Positions 16,209 to 27,000 of a stretch of DNA of 55,272 nt are shown piece by piece. The notes under the pieces were generated by a model. The model saw nothing but the letters and a program-made list of their open reading frames with translations. It was not told the origin of the DNA and searched no databases. This DNA comes from Cryobacterium sp. PH31-L1. GTDB taxonomy: Bacteria > Actinomycetota > Actinomycetes > Actinomycetales > Microbacteriaceae. The DNA is taken from contig NZ_JASISM010000009.1 of the NCBI RefSeq assembly GCF_030063145.1, positions 1 to 55,272 on the forward strand, written 5' to 3'. Made by a program: the position numbers and the translations under genes. Each line of letters opens with the position of its first letter. Position 1 is the first letter of the stretch.

Positions 16209-16514
16209 ATGTTAGTTGCCTTCTCAGTTGCCCCCAGCGGGACCGGGCGCGTCGACGGCTCCGTTCACGATGCCGTTGCCGCCGCCGTGCGCATTGTTCG
16301 AGAGTCCGGACTCCCCAACCACACAGACTCGATGTTTACGACCATCGAGGGTGACTGGCCCGAAGTGTTCGAAGTCATTCGTCGGGCGACCGAAGCAGTC
16401 GGCGAGTACGGCTCGCGGGTCTCGCTTGTGCTGAAGGCCGATATTCGACCCGGCTTCTCCGGGGAGATGACCGGGAAAATTGAACGCCTAGAGCAGGCTC
16501 TCGGCGAGAGCTAG
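16209..16514 (+). CDS. Thiamine-binding protein (MTH1187/YkoF-like), element-borne replacement
   Basis: A complete 101-aa protein of the small MTH1187 thiamine-binding family: MLVAFSVAPS start, NHTDSMFTTIEGDW centre, and RVSLVLKADIRPG near the end. By direct comparison with the reassembled host protein, 81 of 100 aligned residues are identical, with most N-terminal changes clustered at 11-16. It lies immediately inside attR, opposite in orientation to the broken host gene, so it is an independent functional copy and not a fusion restored by integration. In the region corresponding to the att core (16339-16353) it differs from the core by two synonymous changes. Confidence 0.92.
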   Translation: MLVAFSVAPSGTGRVDGSVHDAVAAAVRIVRESGLPNHTDSMFTTIEGDWPEVFEVIRRATEAVGEYGSRVSLVLKADIRPGFSGEMTGKIERLEQALGES

Positions 16515-16542
16515 CGCGTTTACACTGCCCCTCGGGTCATGT

Positions 16543-16550
16543 CCCCTAAC
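16543..16550. promoter_or_regulatory. Right attP arm
   Basis: CCCCTAAC is the inverted partner of GTTAGGGG at 9772-9779. In the circularised element the arms would lie 26 nt apart around the crossover, with an inner CACC/GGTG pair spaced 2 nt from each arm. Confidence 0.65.
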
Positions 16551-16555
16551 GGCAC

Positions 16556-16705
16556 CTATGCGCCCTCGATGGTGGTGAACATCGAGTCGGTGTGGTTGGG
16601 CAGGCCGGATTCGCGAACAACCCGCACTGCGGCGGCGACCGCGTCGTGCACGGACCCCTGTGAGTCGGCGGCGACGGACGGTGCAACGGAGAATGCGACG
16701 AGCAT
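16556..16705 (-). pseudogene. Split host thiamine-binding gene, N-terminal half
   Basis: ATG at 16705, preceded by a GGGAG ribosome binding site, opens a frame of 49 codons. The first 48 match the MTH1187-type family through the TIEG motif. At the att core the frame enters element DNA, adds one residue and stops (TAG, 16556-16558). Its continuation is at 9598-9770. The native gene began 9 bp after the GT87 gene stop and was probably co-transcribed with it. The 49-residue fragment may still be [13 protein letters not shown] lacks half the fold. Confidence 0.93.
16561..16575. other. attR core of the integrated element
   Basis: An exact second copy of CGCCCTCGATGGTGG. To its right the host thiamine-binding reading frame resumes on the minus strand; to its left is element DNA with the attP arm. 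The central bases probably include the 2-bp crossover, whose identity cannot be fixed from one integrated copy. Confidence 0.88.
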
Positions 16706-16714
16706 GGTGGCTCC

Positions 16715-17980
16715 CTAGAGGTAGTGGTGAGATTGGGCGATTTGATCAGCGGATGCGGGTTCGGCCAGAGCTGTGAGTCGGTACAGCTCCCAGAGCGCCC
16801 AGCCGAGCAGCACGAATTCGAGCAGGTTGCGCACGGTCAGGACGAACACCAGAAGCGGATTGGCCACAAGAAGCCAGTCATACAGGTAGGGGTAGACAAC
16901 CTGGGTGAGGCCGGCGAGCGCGAGCCCGAGCAGCGCCGGTGTGCGCCAGGCCCGGCCGTTCAACACGAGACCCAGAATGATCGGTGCGGCCAGCCAGCTG
17001 ATGAATTGCGGCGACCCCACCTTGTTGAACGCGATCAGGGTCACCGTCAGTGCGAGCGTCAGCGGCGGCAGCACCCCGAGCCAGCCCGCTCCCCGACGTT
17101 GGGCGCGCACGCCGAGGAGCAACACGGCAACGACGGCGAGCCCCAGCAGCGGGGTCATCAGGGCGCTCAGGGCGGTGGTGCCGGCGCCGGCCACCTGAAA
17201 GGTGAGAATCTGATGGTCGTAATAGACGAAACTGCCCGGCACACCGAGGGCGGCCTGCCAGAGCCAGGGCACGGCGACGGGCGATTCAATCTGGATCCCC
17301 CGGCCGGCCTGTTCGGCCACGAAACTGAGCACGTGGATTCCGTTGCCGCTGGACAGGCTGAGGGCTGCGGCCACGACGACGACCGCCGCGGTGACGGCGG
17401 CGGCGACCCCGAGCATCCGCCAGCGCAGTCTCGACGCCACGAACAGGGCGGCGAGCACAGCGACCGGCCAGATCTTGATCCAGGTCGCGATCGTGAGCAG
17501 GGCCGTGCCCCAGAACGGGCGGCGGCGCAGCCAGAGCAGGGACACGATGACGAGCGGCACCGTGATCGCGTCGATGCGCGCGAGCGCGATCGGGCCGAGC
17601 AGCGCCAGAAAGAGCAGCCACCACCAGGCCGCGGTGCGGTGTGCGCGCACGAGCACGGCGAAGGCCCCCGCGTTTAGCGCGGTCGCCAGCGCGAACCAGG
17701 TTGCGAGGTAGGCCGGGCCGCCGAAGGCGAACGCGGCGAGGATGGGCACGAGGGCGAGCAGCGGGTAGACGAAGTTCTCGGTGATTCCCACGATGCTTCC
17801 GGCGGCCGCGTTCTCGGCCCAGCCGCGGTAGACCACCTCGACGTCGCCGAGCGGATAGCCCGGCCCGAACACGGCCAGAAGAATCAGCAGCAGGTGCACG
17901 AGCGCGAAGGCCGACCACAGTGCGGCGAGCGGATGCCTCCGGGGTCCCGGACCGCTGCGGGTCTCGTCGTGAATTCGCAC
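16715..17980 (-). CDS. GT87-type membrane glycosyltransferase
   Basis: A 421-aa integral membrane protein with about ten hydrophobic segments. It resembles the polyprenol-phosphate-mannose-dependent GT87 (DUF2029) family that builds envelope mannosides in actinobacteria. An acidic motif in the first extracytoplasmic loop (GYPLGDVEVVYRGW) fits the catalytic Asp position of GT-C enzymes, and WIKIWPVAVL is a family-like segment. The GTG start at 17980 directly precedes the first polar N-terminus. The acceptor sugar or lipid cannot be predicted. It is the probable promoter-proximal gene for the broken thiamine-binding gene. Confidence 0.82.
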   Translation of the reverse strand: MRIHDETRSGPGPRRHPLAALWSAFALVHLLLILLAVFGPGYPLGDVEVVYRGWAENAAAGSIVGITENFVYPLLALVPILAAFAFGGPAYLATWFALATALNAGAFAVLVRAHRTAAWWWLLFLALLGPIALARIDAITVPLVIVSLLWLRRRPFWGTALLTIATWIKIWPVAVLAALFVASRLRWRMLGVAAAVTAAVVVVAAALSLSSGNGIHVLSFVAEQAGRGIQIESPVAVPWLWQAALGVPGSFVYYDHQILTFQVAGAGTTALSALMTPLLGLAVVAVLLLGVRAQRRGAGWLGVLPPLTLALTVTLIAFNKVGSPQFISWLAAPIILGLVLNGRAWRTPALLGLALAGLTQVVYPYLYDWLLVANPLLVFVLTVRNLLEFVLLGWALWELYRLTALAEPASADQIAQSHHYL

Positions 17981-18037
17981 GCTTTACTTTCGCACAGCCA
18001 GCGGGCCGGGAGGCGGGACCAGCCGGGGGTATCCGTT

Positions 18038-18217
18038 ATGTTTCGTCGAATTGACCGTCGGTCAGGCAGAAACAGCGACGTCAAGCTCGGCCGCCGTGCC
18101 TTTCGCCACCAGCAGACCGTGAGCGCGGTTCTGCTGGGCTATCTCAGCGCGCTGGTGTTCGCGGTGCTGCCCGGGGCGTTCGTCGTGCAGACGCCCGGCT
18201 GGAGCCGCGGGTGTTAG
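18038..18217 (+). CDS. Possible small membrane protein
   Basis: A 59-codon frame from ATG 18038 has a basic N-terminus and one hydrophobic stretch (AVLLGYLSALVFAVLPGAFV). GGGGGT lies 7 nt upstream. I recognise no family. It occupies most of the 331-bp gap 17981-18311, which otherwise holds only the hairpin beside nnrD. It may be a chance frame in GC-rich DNA. Confidence 0.3.
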   Translation: MFRRIDRRSGRNSDVKLGRRAFRHQQTVSAVLLGYLSALVFAVLPGAFVVQTPGWSRGC

Positions 18218-18288
18218 CCGTGCTGGTGCTGAAAATACGGGTGCTGCTCGTCGCCGCGGTTCTGTGCTCGTACTGAGCGTCGCGATCG

Positions 18289-18311
18289 GCGCGCAGCGGG
18301 TCGCTGCGCGC
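18289..18311. terminator. Perfect hairpin abutting the nnrD stop codon
   Basis: GCGCGCAGCG at 18289-18298 pairs exactly with CGCTGCGCGC at 18302-18311 around a 3-nt loop. The stem begins one base after the leftward stop codon. It has no T-tract, so it may act in mRNA stability or as an actinobacterial U-less terminator. Confidence 0.5.
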
Positions 18312-19178
18312 CTAGCGCGGGCCCGGGTCGATCCCGTGATCGAGCAGCGCGGCGACCGCCCGCGGCACGGCATCTGCAATGTCGAGCGCCGCGATCGGGC
18401 CGCCGGCGGAGGCCAGGATCGCGGCCTCGGCGTGCAGGAGGGCTGCGGTGGCGGCGAGGGGTGCGAGGGAGGCGGCATCCGTTTCGAGCTGGTCGGAGTG
18501 GGTGGCCAGGAGCGCACCGAGAATGCCGCCGAGCACGTCGCCGGAGCCGGCCGTGGCCAGCCAGGCCGGCCCGGTCGACACGGTCAGCCGGGCGCCCGAC
18601 GGCGACGCGACGTGGGTGACGGCACCCTTGAGCAGCACCGTCACGTCGAACAGGCGCGCGGCGCGAATGGCCCACTCCCCGGGGTTCGCGGCGATCTGGG
18701 AGGCCGAACCGGGCTTGGCCTCGTCCGCGAGCATGGCGGCCAGCTCCCCGGCGTGCGGGGTGATCACGGTCGGGCCGATCGCCCGGGACACCAGGTCGAG
18801 GGCGCCGGCGTCGATGACGGTGGGCAGGCCCTCGGCGAGGGCTTCGGTCAGGGCGGTGGTGACGGCATTCGTTCTGGTGCTGCCATTGATGCCGGAGCCG
18901 AGCAGCCAGGCCTGCACCCGACCGGGCACGGTCACGATCTCCGGGCGGCGCTGCAACACGAGGGTGGCAGCGCGGCGCGGGCCGAGGTAGCGTGCCATGC
19001 CGAGGCCGGTGCGCACGGCCGCGTCGACGCCGAGCACCGCGGCACCCGGGTATTCCTTGGAGCCGGTGCGCACGCCGAGCACGCCGCGCGAATACTTGTC
19101 GTCGCCGGCCTGGGGCCGGTAGACCCAGTCGCGGGCCTGTTCGGCCTCCCATTCAAGCCAGCCGCGCGGTTTCACCAT
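18312..19178 (-). CDS. nnrD: ADP-dependent NAD(P)H-hydrate dehydratase
   Basis: A 288-aa ribokinase-fold repair enzyme that converts the hydrated, damaged S-NADHX/NADPHX back to NAD(P)H using ADP. It has the family motifs GAAVLGVDAA with a downstream glycine-rich segment, VITPHAGELAAML, LLKGAVTHVASP, and the catalytic TAGSGDVLGGILGALLA. The protein is the dehydratase domain alone; the epimerase domain (NnrE) found fused in many bacteria is absent and no nnrE was seen in this window. The length fits single-domain actinobacterial members. Confidence 0.92.
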   Translation of the reverse strand: MVKPRGWLEWEAEQARDWVYRPQAGDDKYSRGVLGVRTGSKEYPGAAVLGVDAAVRTGLGMARYLGPRRAATLVLQRRPEIVTVPGRVQAWLLGSGINGSTRTNAVTTALTEALAEGLPTVIDAGALDLVSRAIGPTVITPHAGELAAMLADEAKPGSASQIAANPGEWAIRAARLFDVTVLLKGAVTHVASPSGARLTVSTGPAWLATAGSGDVLGGILGALLATHSDQLETDAASLAPLAATAALLHAEAAILASAGGPIAALDIADAVPRAVAALLDHGIDPGPR

Positions 19179-19306
19179 GCCTCAACGATAGGTCGTTTTC
19201 GGTCTGCTTGCGGGCCCACCGCCCGGACGTCACTGTACCCCGCCCGGCCCTTCGCCGTGCCGCCCCGCCGCCATTGGCGACCGCCACGGCACGGGCGATG
19301 GGCGGG

Positions 19307-19744
19307 TCAGTCGCTGATCGTGGAGCTCTGCGAGCCTTCCCGCTCCCGCGCTTCGCTTCGGCCGAAGGCAACGGTCTGCGACACGCAGATGATGTTGCCC
19401 TCGGTGTCCTTGAACCAGGCCGCGCGATCCTCCTTGGTCGTGGCGATGCCGTTCTCAGTCTTCAACCCCGGAAAATCGTATTCCTCAAACGTGACGCCCC
19501 GGCCGCGCAGCACGGCAACCTCGGCTTCGATGTCGTCGGTGTCGAAACCGATCGCGGTGTTGGCCGCGGTGCCGGCATTCTCGGTTTGGTACACCATGAT
19601 GGCGGCGCCCTTCGGGGTGCGGTAGAGCAACCCCTCCACGCGTTCCTCCTCGGGCTCCATGCCGAGCACGTCCTTGTAGAAGCGCCGGGCCCGCGCCAGA
19701 TCGCGCGCGGGAAGCACCGAGTAGGTTTCCGATTGGCTTAACAT
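19307..19744 (-). CDS. Glyoxalase/VOC-fold protein
   Basis: A 145-aa single VOC domain built of paired beta-alpha-beta-beta-beta units (YSVLPARDLARARRFYKDVLGM; AAWFKDTEGNIICVSQ). One metal-ligand position is a Glu/Asp near DTEGN, but the full glyoxalase I ligand set is not evident, so the reaction is unknown. ATG at 19744 is preferred over 19783 because AAAGGGAAAG lies just upstream. A polar tail rich in Ser/Glu/Arg ends the protein. It may be an antibiotic-binding or dioxygenase-like member. Confidence 0.82.
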   Translation of the reverse strand: MLSQSETYSVLPARDLARARRFYKDVLGMEPEEERVEGLLYRTPKGAAIMVYQTENAGTAANTAIGFDTDDIEAEVAVLRGRGVTFEEYDFPGLKTENGIATTKEDRAAWFKDTEGNIICVSQTVAFGRSEAREREGSQSSTISD

Positions 19745-19896
19745 GAGCTTTCCCTTTCTGCACTTTCCTAGGTGAATGTGCATTTTTCAGGGAACACTTT
19801 ACGCCCGCGTCGGCGTCTTGGCGAGGAGGGAGCGGCATCCGCTTGCCGTTGGCGCGCGCACGCCTGAGCGGACGGGGCCCGGTCCAGCAGCAGGGG

Positions 19897-20973
19897 CTAG
19901 TCGCGGCGGGTGGCGTCCTGCACTTCGCCGACCAGCTCCTCGATGATGTCCTCTAGAAAGAGCACCCCGGTGGTCTCGCCCTCGGCGGTGAAGGACCGTG
20001 CAAGGTGCGCGCCCGAACGCCGCATGGTGGCGAGGGCGTCTTCGAGGTCGGTGTCTTCGAAGATCGAGATCAGGGCACGGATGCGCTTGGCCGGGATCCT
20101 TCCCGCGTAACTGTCCGGCACGGCCAGCATTGCCGCATCGGCCGACGCCGAGGCAACATCGAGGTCGAGCACGTCCTTCAAGTGCACGTAGCCGGTTAGA
20201 TACCCCTCAGTATCGGCGAGCACGTAGCGGGAGAATCCGTGGCGCGTCACGGCCTTCTCGACGTCGGCCGGCGTGGCCGATTCCGGCAAACTGACCAGCT
20301 TGCCGAGAGAGACCGCCACATCGCGCACCTTGAGGTTGGTGAACTCGAACGCGGCGCTGAGCGCTCCGGTTCCGTCGCTCAGCACGCCCTCGCGGGTGGA
20401 CTGGGTGACGATCGTGGCAACCTCGTCGAGGGTATACGCGCTCGTCGCCTCGCTCTTCGGCTGCACTCCGAACAGGCGCAACACACCGTTGGCACAAGCG
20501 TTCAGTGTCACGATGAGCGGCTTGAACACGCGGGCCACGAACACCAGCGGCGGCGCGAGCAGCAGCACGGCGCGGTCCGGCACCGAAAAGGACAGGTTCT
20601 TCGGCACCATCTCACCGAACACAACGTGCAGGTAGGAGACCAGCAGCAGCGCAACGACGAACGCAATAGTGCCGATTGCGCCGTCCGGCAGACCGGTCAG
20701 GCCGAGCGGCACCTCGAGCAGATGGTGGATGGCCGGCTCTGACACGTTCAAAATGAGCAGCGAGCACACCGTGATGCCCAGCTGCGAGGTCGCGAGCATC
20801 AGTGTCGCGTGTTCCATCGCCCACAGCGCGGTCTTCGCGCTGCGCTTGCCCGCTTCGGCGAGCGGTTCGATCTGCGAGCGACGCGCTGAGATGACGGCGA
20901 ATTCCGCCCCGACGAAGAAGGCGTTGGCGGCAAGCAGCACGACCAACCAGGCAAGTCCAGCCCAGTCGCTCAT
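19897..20973 (-). CDS. CNNM/CorC-type transporter-associated protein
   Basis: A 358-aa member of the hemolysin-C/CNNM family. An N-terminal CNNM (DUF21) membrane domain has about four segments ([41 protein letters not shown]). Paired CBS domains follow (about 200-340) and end [16 protein letters not shown]. Family members are linked to Mg/Co efflux or membrane ion homeostasis. The corC-type FAD domain is missing, making it shorter than its neighbour. Its ATG overlaps the stop of the upstream paralogue by 4 bp (ATGA), so the two are [15 protein letters not shown] coupled and may hetero-oligomerise. Confidence 0.88.
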   Translation of the reverse strand: MSDWAGLAWLVVLLAANAFFVGAEFAVISARRSQIEPLAEAGKRSAKTALWAMEHATLMLATSQLGITVCSLLILNVSEPAIHHLLEVPLGLTGLPDGAIGTIAFVVALLLVSYLHVVFGEMVPKNLSFSVPDRAVLLLAPPLVFVARVFKPLIVTLNACANGVLRLFGVQPKSEATSAYTLDEVATIVTQSTREGVLSDGTGALSAAFEFTNLKVRDVAVSLGKLVSLPESATPADVEKAVTRHGFSRYVLADTEGYLTGYVHLKDVLDLDVASASADAAMLAVPDSYAGRIPAKRIRALISIFEDTDLEDALATMRRSGAHLARSFTAEGETTGVLFLEDIIEELVGEVQDATRRD

Positions 20974-22331
20974 TTGTCGCTCACCTTATTTCGATCGGAT
21001 TTGGTGTCAACGGCCAGGGCGGGTTTCGGCACAGCCTCCGGAGTGAAACGCAGCCGGTCGATACGGCGCCCCTCCAGCCGCTCAACGGTGAGGAAGCCGC
21101 CGTTGACCGGCACCCGATCACCGATCACCGGCAGCCGGCCCAGCTCACTCATGACGAAACCGGCCACGGTCTCGTACGGGCCCTGCTCCGGCACGACCAC
21201 GCTCGTGCGTTCGAGAAGTTCGTCTGGCCGGAGCATGCCGGGAAAGGTCAGGGAGTCAGGCGAGCGCACGACGCCGGCGCGAGCCCGATCGTGCTCGTCG
21301 GCCACCTCGCCGACCAGTTCCTCGACCAGGTCTTCGAGGGTGACGACACCGGCGGTTCCGCCGTACTCGTCGACGACGATCGCCATCTGGTAGCCGCGGC
21401 CGCGCAGCTCGCCGAGCAGGTCATCGAGCTTCATGGTCTCCGGCACGCGAACCGGGTCGGTCTGCAGGGCCGACACCGGGACATCCGCTCGGCGGGCGCG
21501 CGGCACAGCAACGGCCTGCTTGACGTGCACGATGCCCACGACATCGTCGACGCTTTCGTCGACGACCGGAAACCGCGAGTAGCCGGTGGAGCGGGCGAGG
21601 TCTATGACGGCCTGCGCCGAATCGGTGCGGTGGATGCTCGCCACCCGCGGACGCGGCGACATGACGTCGGAGGCATCGTGTCCGGAGAACAGCAGCGTGC
21701 GGTGCAGCAGGGTCGCGGTGTCTTTCTCGAGCAGTCCGGCGCTGGCCGAACGGCGCACCAACGAGGAGAGTTCCTCGGCGGTGCGGGCGCCGGAAAGTTC
21801 TTCTTTAGGCTCGATACCGATGGCGCGCAGCAGACCGTTGGCGCTGTTGTTCAACAGCAGCACGGCCGGTTTGAACACCGTCGTGAACACTGTCTGAAAC
21901 GGGATCACCAGGCGCGCGGTCTGAATGGGCAGGGCCAGCGCGAAGTTCTTCGGAACCAACTCGCCGATGACCATCGACACCAGAGTCGCGGTGACTATGG
22001 CGATCGTGGTGCCGAACACCGGAACCACATCGATGGGAAGCCCGATCGCGGTGAGCGGGCCGCGCAGCAGTGACGACAGGGCCGGCTCGATCGTGTAACC
22101 GGTGAGCAGGGTGGTAAGGGTGATGCCCAGCTGCGCGCTCGAGAGGTGCGTCGAGGTGATTTTCAGCGCGGAGATAGTCAGGGCGAGGCGGGTCTCCCCG
22201 CGATCCTGTCGCGCTTCGAGGTCGGCGCGGTCGAGATTCACCAGGGCGAACTCACTGGCGACGAAAAGGCCCGTTCCGACGGTGAGGATGAGGCCGAACC
22301 CGAGCATGATCAGCTCAGACACAGGCAACAC
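20970..22331 (-). CDS. CNNM/CorC-type protein with C-terminal CorC domain
   Basis: A 453-aa paralogue of the downstream gene. It has a CNNM membrane domain ([59 protein letters not shown]), two CBS domains (about 215-340), [19 protein letters not shown], and a C-terminal CorC_HlyC domain (about 350-435) with [19 protein letters not shown]. The expected role is Mg/Co export or membrane ion homeostasis. The GTG start at 22331 has AGGAG 6 nt upstream. It is the first gene of the coupled pair. Confidence 0.9.
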   Translation of the reverse strand: MLPVSELIMLGFGLILTVGTGLFVASEFALVNLDRADLEARQDRGETRLALTISALKITSTHLSSAQLGITLTTLLTGYTIEPALSSLLRGPLTAIGLPIDVVPVFGTTIAIVTATLVSMVIGELVPKNFALALPIQTARLVIPFQTVFTTVFKPAVLLLNNSANGLLRAIGIEPKEELSGARTAEELSSLVRRSASAGLLEKDTATLLHRTLLFSGHDASDVMSPRPRVASIHRTDSAQAVIDLARSTGYSRFPVVDESVDDVVGIVHVKQAVAVPRARRADVPVSALQTDPVRVPETMKLDDLLGELRGRGYQMAIVVDEYGGTAGVVTLEDLVEELVGEVADEHDRARAGVVRSPDSLTFPGMLRPDELLERTSVVVPEQGPYETVAGFVMSELGRLPVIGDRVPVNGGFLTVERLEGRRIDRLRFTPEAVPKPALAVDTKSDRNKVSDK

Positions 22332-22473
22332 CGCCAGCTCCTAGCGGCGAGGGTTTATCAGAGGAGGGTTCAGCGGTGGGAGGGTCATCCATTATTCCTC
22401 CGAGTATACCGGGCACTTCTGACACGCGCCCGGCGACAAAATGGATGCTGCCCCCGCGAAATACCGCCGGCCG

Positions 22474-23913
22474 CTACCAGGACACGGGCAGCGCCTTGCC
22501 CTCTTCGTAGCCGGCCGCCGACTGAATGCCCACGAGCGCTTTCTCGTGAAATTCGGCCACGGTGGTGGCCCCGGCGTAGGTGAACGAGGAGCGCACACCC
22601 GAGGTGATCATATCGAGCAGGTCCTCGATCGACGGCCGCAGCGGATCAAGGTAGATCTTCGAGCTCGAGATTCCCTCGGCGAACAGAGTCTTGCGGGCGA
22701 GATCGTAGGCGTCGAGCCGTTCAAACCGGGCCTGTACGGCCTTGGTCGAGGCCATTCCCCAGCTTTCCTTATACAGCGCGCCACTGGCATCCGCATTGAG
22801 TGTGCCCGGCGCTTCGGTGGTGCCGGCGAACCAGGAACCGATCATGACGGATGCTGCGCCGGCGGCCAGCGCCAGCGCCACGTCCCGCGGGTAGCGCACC
22901 CCACCGTCGGCCCAGACGTGAGCGCCGAGTTCGCGGGCAGCGGTGGCCGTTTCGAGCACGGCCGAGAACTGGGGCCGACCGACGGCGGTCATCATGCGGG
23001 TGGTGCACATGGCGCCGGGACCGACGCCGACCTTGACGATGGTGGCGCCGGCGCCGACCAGGTCTCTCACGGCGTCCTTGGTCACGACGTTGCCGGCCAC
23101 GATCGGCAGTCCGAGGTTCAGGTCGGCGACGATGCCGAGCGCGCGCAGCATGCCGTCCTGGTGGCCGTGGGCGGTGTCGATCACCAGAATGTCGACACCG
23201 GCGGCGGCGAGCGCGCGGGCTTTCGCGGCGACGTCACCGTTGATCCCGATCGCCGCAGCCACCTTGAGCCGTCCGTGGGCATCGAGGGTGCTCTGGTACA
23301 GCGTGGAGCGCAGGGCGCTCTTGCGACTGAGGGTTCCGACCACGATGCCGTGGTGCAGTACCGGGGCGAAGTCGATGTCGGCCTCGGTCATCAGGTCGAA
23401 CGCGCGACGCGGCCCGTCGACGTCATCGGCGTCGAGCGCGGTCAGTTCACCGTGCAGCAGATCGCCGAGGCGAGCGTCAGGCAGCGCGGTGGCCAGTCGG
23501 CTGGCCGCGATGCAGCCGAGGTAGTCCCCGGTACCCGAGTGGATCACGATTCCCTGCCCGGGAACGGCCGGAACCTGCCGCAATGCCCGCTCGACGGTGT
23601 CGTCGGGCGCGAACACGAACGGCGTGTCGAAACGAACCGATTGGTCTTTTACCCAGCGGATGGCCGCGTCCAGGTCCTGCAGGTGCATGTCCTGCGGCAG
23701 CACCCCGAGCCCGCCGCGCCGCGCCAGCGAGGCCGCCAGACGCGGTCCGGTGACCGAGTTCATATTGGCCGAGACGATAGGTATCGAGGCACCTGTGCCA
23801 TCATTCGGGGCCAGCGAGACATCCAACCGACTGGTGACGGCCGACTGGCCGGGCACCAGGAACACGTCAGAGTAGGTCAAATCGTGGCTGGGCGTCGTTC
23901 CATAGAACTGCAT
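22474..23913 (-). CDS. guaB1: GuaB1-type GMP reductase (IMPDH family)
   Basis: A 479-aa IMPDH/GMPR-fold TIM barrel with an inserted CBS pair (about 95-215). The actinobacterial GuaB1 family acts as GMP reductase in mycobacteria, converting GMP to IMP with NADPH for purine salvage. Visible landmarks are ANMNSVTG, DTAHGHQDGM, and the catalytic-loop Cys in GPGAMCTTRMMT. It differs from housekeeping GuaB (IMP dehydrogenase), which is not in this window. It was often annotated as an IMP dehydrogenase-related protein. Divergent from kgd across 181 bp. Confidence 0.92.
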   Translation of the reverse strand: MQFYGTTPSHDLTYSDVFLVPGQSAVTSRLDVSLAPNDGTGASIPIVSANMNSVTGPRLAASLARRGGLGVLPQDMHLQDLDAAIRWVKDQSVRFDTPFVFAPDDTVERALRQVPAVPGQGIVIHSGTGDYLGCIAASRLATALPDARLGDLLHGELTALDADDVDGPRRAFDLMTEADIDFAPVLHHGIVVGTLSRKSALRSTLYQSTLDAHGRLKVAAAIGINGDVAAKARALAAAGVDILVIDTAHGHQDGMLRALGIVADLNLGLPIVAGNVVTKDAVRDLVGAGATIVKVGVGPGAMCTTRMMTAVGRPQFSAVLETATAARELGAHVWADGGVRYPRDVALALAAGAASVMIGSWFAGTTEAPGTLNADASGALYKESWGMASTKAVQARFERLDAYDLARKTLFAEGISSSKIYLDPLRPSIEDLLDMITSGVRSSFTYAGATTVAEFHEKALVGIQSAAGYEEGKALPVSW

Positions 23914-24094
23914 ACCAAGAACGCTAGCCGCTCAATGGGGTGTTAATGGCCCGGCGGGATGGGATTAGGCTAGATAGGCAGACTGACCTGGCGGTCGACA
24001 TCGTCAGCGACAGACTCACTGAAAACGCAGATTGACCCGGCGATTGACCCGCCGAGGGCATCCAAATTCAAAGCAGAGAGTGGGCGATCCCACG

Positions 24095-27000
24095 GTGTCA
24101 AGCCAGGTAACCGGTGGAGCTTCTGACGAGACAACGTCAGGCGAATTCGGAGCAAACGAGTGGCTCGTTGACGAATTGTACGAACGGTATTTGATCGACA
24201 AGCAGTCGGTGGATGAATCGTGGTGGCCGGTGCTCGAGAGCTACCACCAGACGGCGAACTCGCCGGCAGCATCTGTTGCCTCCGCCGCAGCGGAAGCTGC
24301 CATCGCCCCGGCGCCGGCCGAACCAGCGCCCGCTGCTCCGGCGGCCGCAACGACCGCCGCACCGGTGGCGCAGACCGCGCCCGGTTCCGCCGCTCCGGTT
24401 CCCGTCACCGAGAACCAGCCGACGGCCCGCACCACTTCGAGCGCCCCGAAGCCGGCCCCGGTTCCGGCCGACGCTCCCGTGACCAGCCCGCAGGCCGTCG
24501 TTCCCGACGCGTCGGAGCCGGTCAAGCAAGACAAGGTCTCGCCGCTACGCGGCATGGCGAAGTCGCTCGCGACCAACATGGTCACCAGCCTCACCGTGCC
24601 GACCGCAACGAGCGTTCGCACCATTCCGGCCAAGCTGCTCATCGACAACCGCATCGTCATGAACAACCACATGAAGCGAGCTCGCGGCGGCAAGGTCTCC
24701 TTCACCCACCTGATCGGTTGGGCGCTGATTCGCGCGCTCAAGATGTTCCCCAGCCAGAACGTCTACTACGACGAGGTCGACGGCAAGCCCTCGGTCGTCG
24801 CCCCCGCCCACGTCGGCATGGGACTGGCCATCGATATGCCCAAACCCGACGGCACCCGCGCCCTGCTGGTTCCGGCCATCAAACGCGCTGACACGATGAC
24901 GTTCGGCGAGTACCTCGCCGCCTACGAAGACCTCGTCACCCGCGCACGCCAGAACAAGCTCACCGCCGACGACTTCGCCGGAGCGACCCTGTCGCTGACC
25001 AACCCGGGCGGCATCGGCACCGTGCACTCGGTGCCCCGCCTGATGAAGGGCCAGGGCTGCATCATCGGAGCCGGCGCCCTCGACTACCCGGCCGAGTTCC
25101 AAGGTTCGAGCGTGAAGACGCTCACCGGCCTGGCCATCTCCAAGACCATCACCCTGACCAGCACCTACGACCACCGCGTCATCCAGGGTGCCGGTTCGGG
25201 CGAATTCCTCAAGATCGTGCACGAACTGCTCATCGGCCAGCACAACTTCTACGAAGAGATCTTCTCGGCCCTGCGCATCCCGTACGACCCGATCCACTGG
25301 GCACCGGACATCAGTGTCGACCTCGCCAGCGCCGTCGACAAGACCGCACGCGTGCAGGAACTGATCAACTCGTTCCGCGTTCGCGGCCACCTGATGGCCG
25401 ACATCGACCCGCTCGAGTACTCGCAGCGCAGTCACCCCGACCTCGACATCGCCAACCATGGCCTCACTTTCTGGGACCTCGACCGGTCCTTCGTGACCGG
25501 CGGTTTCGGATCCCAGCGCCAGATGCTCCTGCGCGACATCCTCGGTGTGCTGCGCGACTCGTACTGCCGCACCACGGGCATCGAGTACATGCACATTCAG
25601 GACCCGGCGCAGCGCAAGTGGGTGCAGGAGAAGATCGAGAAATCCTACGTCAAGCCCACCCACCACGAGCAGATGCGCATTCTCGCCAAGCTCAACGAGG
25701 CCGAAGCGTTCGAGACGTTCCTGCAGACCAAGTACGTCGGTCAGAAGCGGTTCAGCCTCGAGGGCGGCGAGTGCACCATTCCGCTGCTCGACACCATTTT
25801 GCAGGGCGCCGCCGAGCAGGGCCTCGACGAGGTCGCGATCGGAATGGCCCACCGCGGCCGCCTGAACGTGCTCACCAACATCGCCGGCAAGACCTACGGC
25901 GAGATCTTCCGCGAGTTCGAGGGCACGCAGGACCCGCGCACCGTGCACGGCTCCGGTGACGTGAAGTACCACCTCGGCACCATGGGAACCTTCCGCGGTG
26001 AAGACGGCGCCGAGATTCCGGTGTCCCTCGCCGCTAACCCCTCACACCTCGAGGCCGGCGACGGCGTGCTCGAGGGCATTGTGCGGGCCAAGCAGGACCG
26101 CAAGCCGATCGGCACCTTCTCCACCCTGCCCATCCTCATTCACGGGGACGCCGCGATGGCCGGCCAGGGTGTCGTGCTGGAAACCCTGCAGATGAGCCAG
26201 CTGCGCGGCTACCGCACCGGCGGTACCGTGCACATCGTGGTCAACAACCAGCTCGGCTTCACGACGCTGCCGCAGGATGCCCGCACGAGCGTCTACGCGA
26301 CCGATGTCGCCAAGACCATTCAGGCGCCGATCTTTCATGTCAACGGGGATGACCCGGAGGCCGTGGTTCGGGCTGGCGAGCTCGCGTTCGCCTACCGCCA
26401 GGAGTTCAAGAAGGATGTCGTCGTCGACCTCATCTGCTACCGCCGGCGTGGCCACAACGAGGGCGACGATCCCTCGATGACCCAGCCGCTGATGTACAAC
26501 TTGGTCGAAGCCAAGCGCAGTGTGCGCAAGCTCTACACCGAAGCGCTCGTCGGCCGTGGTGACATTACAGAGGAAGAATACGAAGCCGCCCACCGCGACT
26601 TCCAGGACCGCCTCGAGCGCGCCTTCATGGAGACGCACGCCGCGCAGACCGCGTCGATTCCGATCATCACCCCGGAGATGGCCGCCGCGGCCAAGGCCGA
26701 GTCCGAAGCCCAGGCCCGCGAGGACGCCGCAGGCGAACCGGAGACGACCGGTGTTCCCGAAAGCGTCATCCAGCTCATCGGCGACGCGTTCAACAATAAG
26801 CCTGCCGGTTTCACCGTGCACAACAAGCTGCAGCAGCTTCTGCAGAAGCGCCTCGACATGAGCCGCAACGGCAACATCGATTGGAGCTTCGGCGAACTGC
26901 TCGCCTTGGGCTCTCTGCTGGTCGAGGGCACCCCGGTGCGTTTCGCCGGACAGGATGCCCGCCGCGGCACGTTCGTGCAGCGTCACGCCGTTCTGCACGA

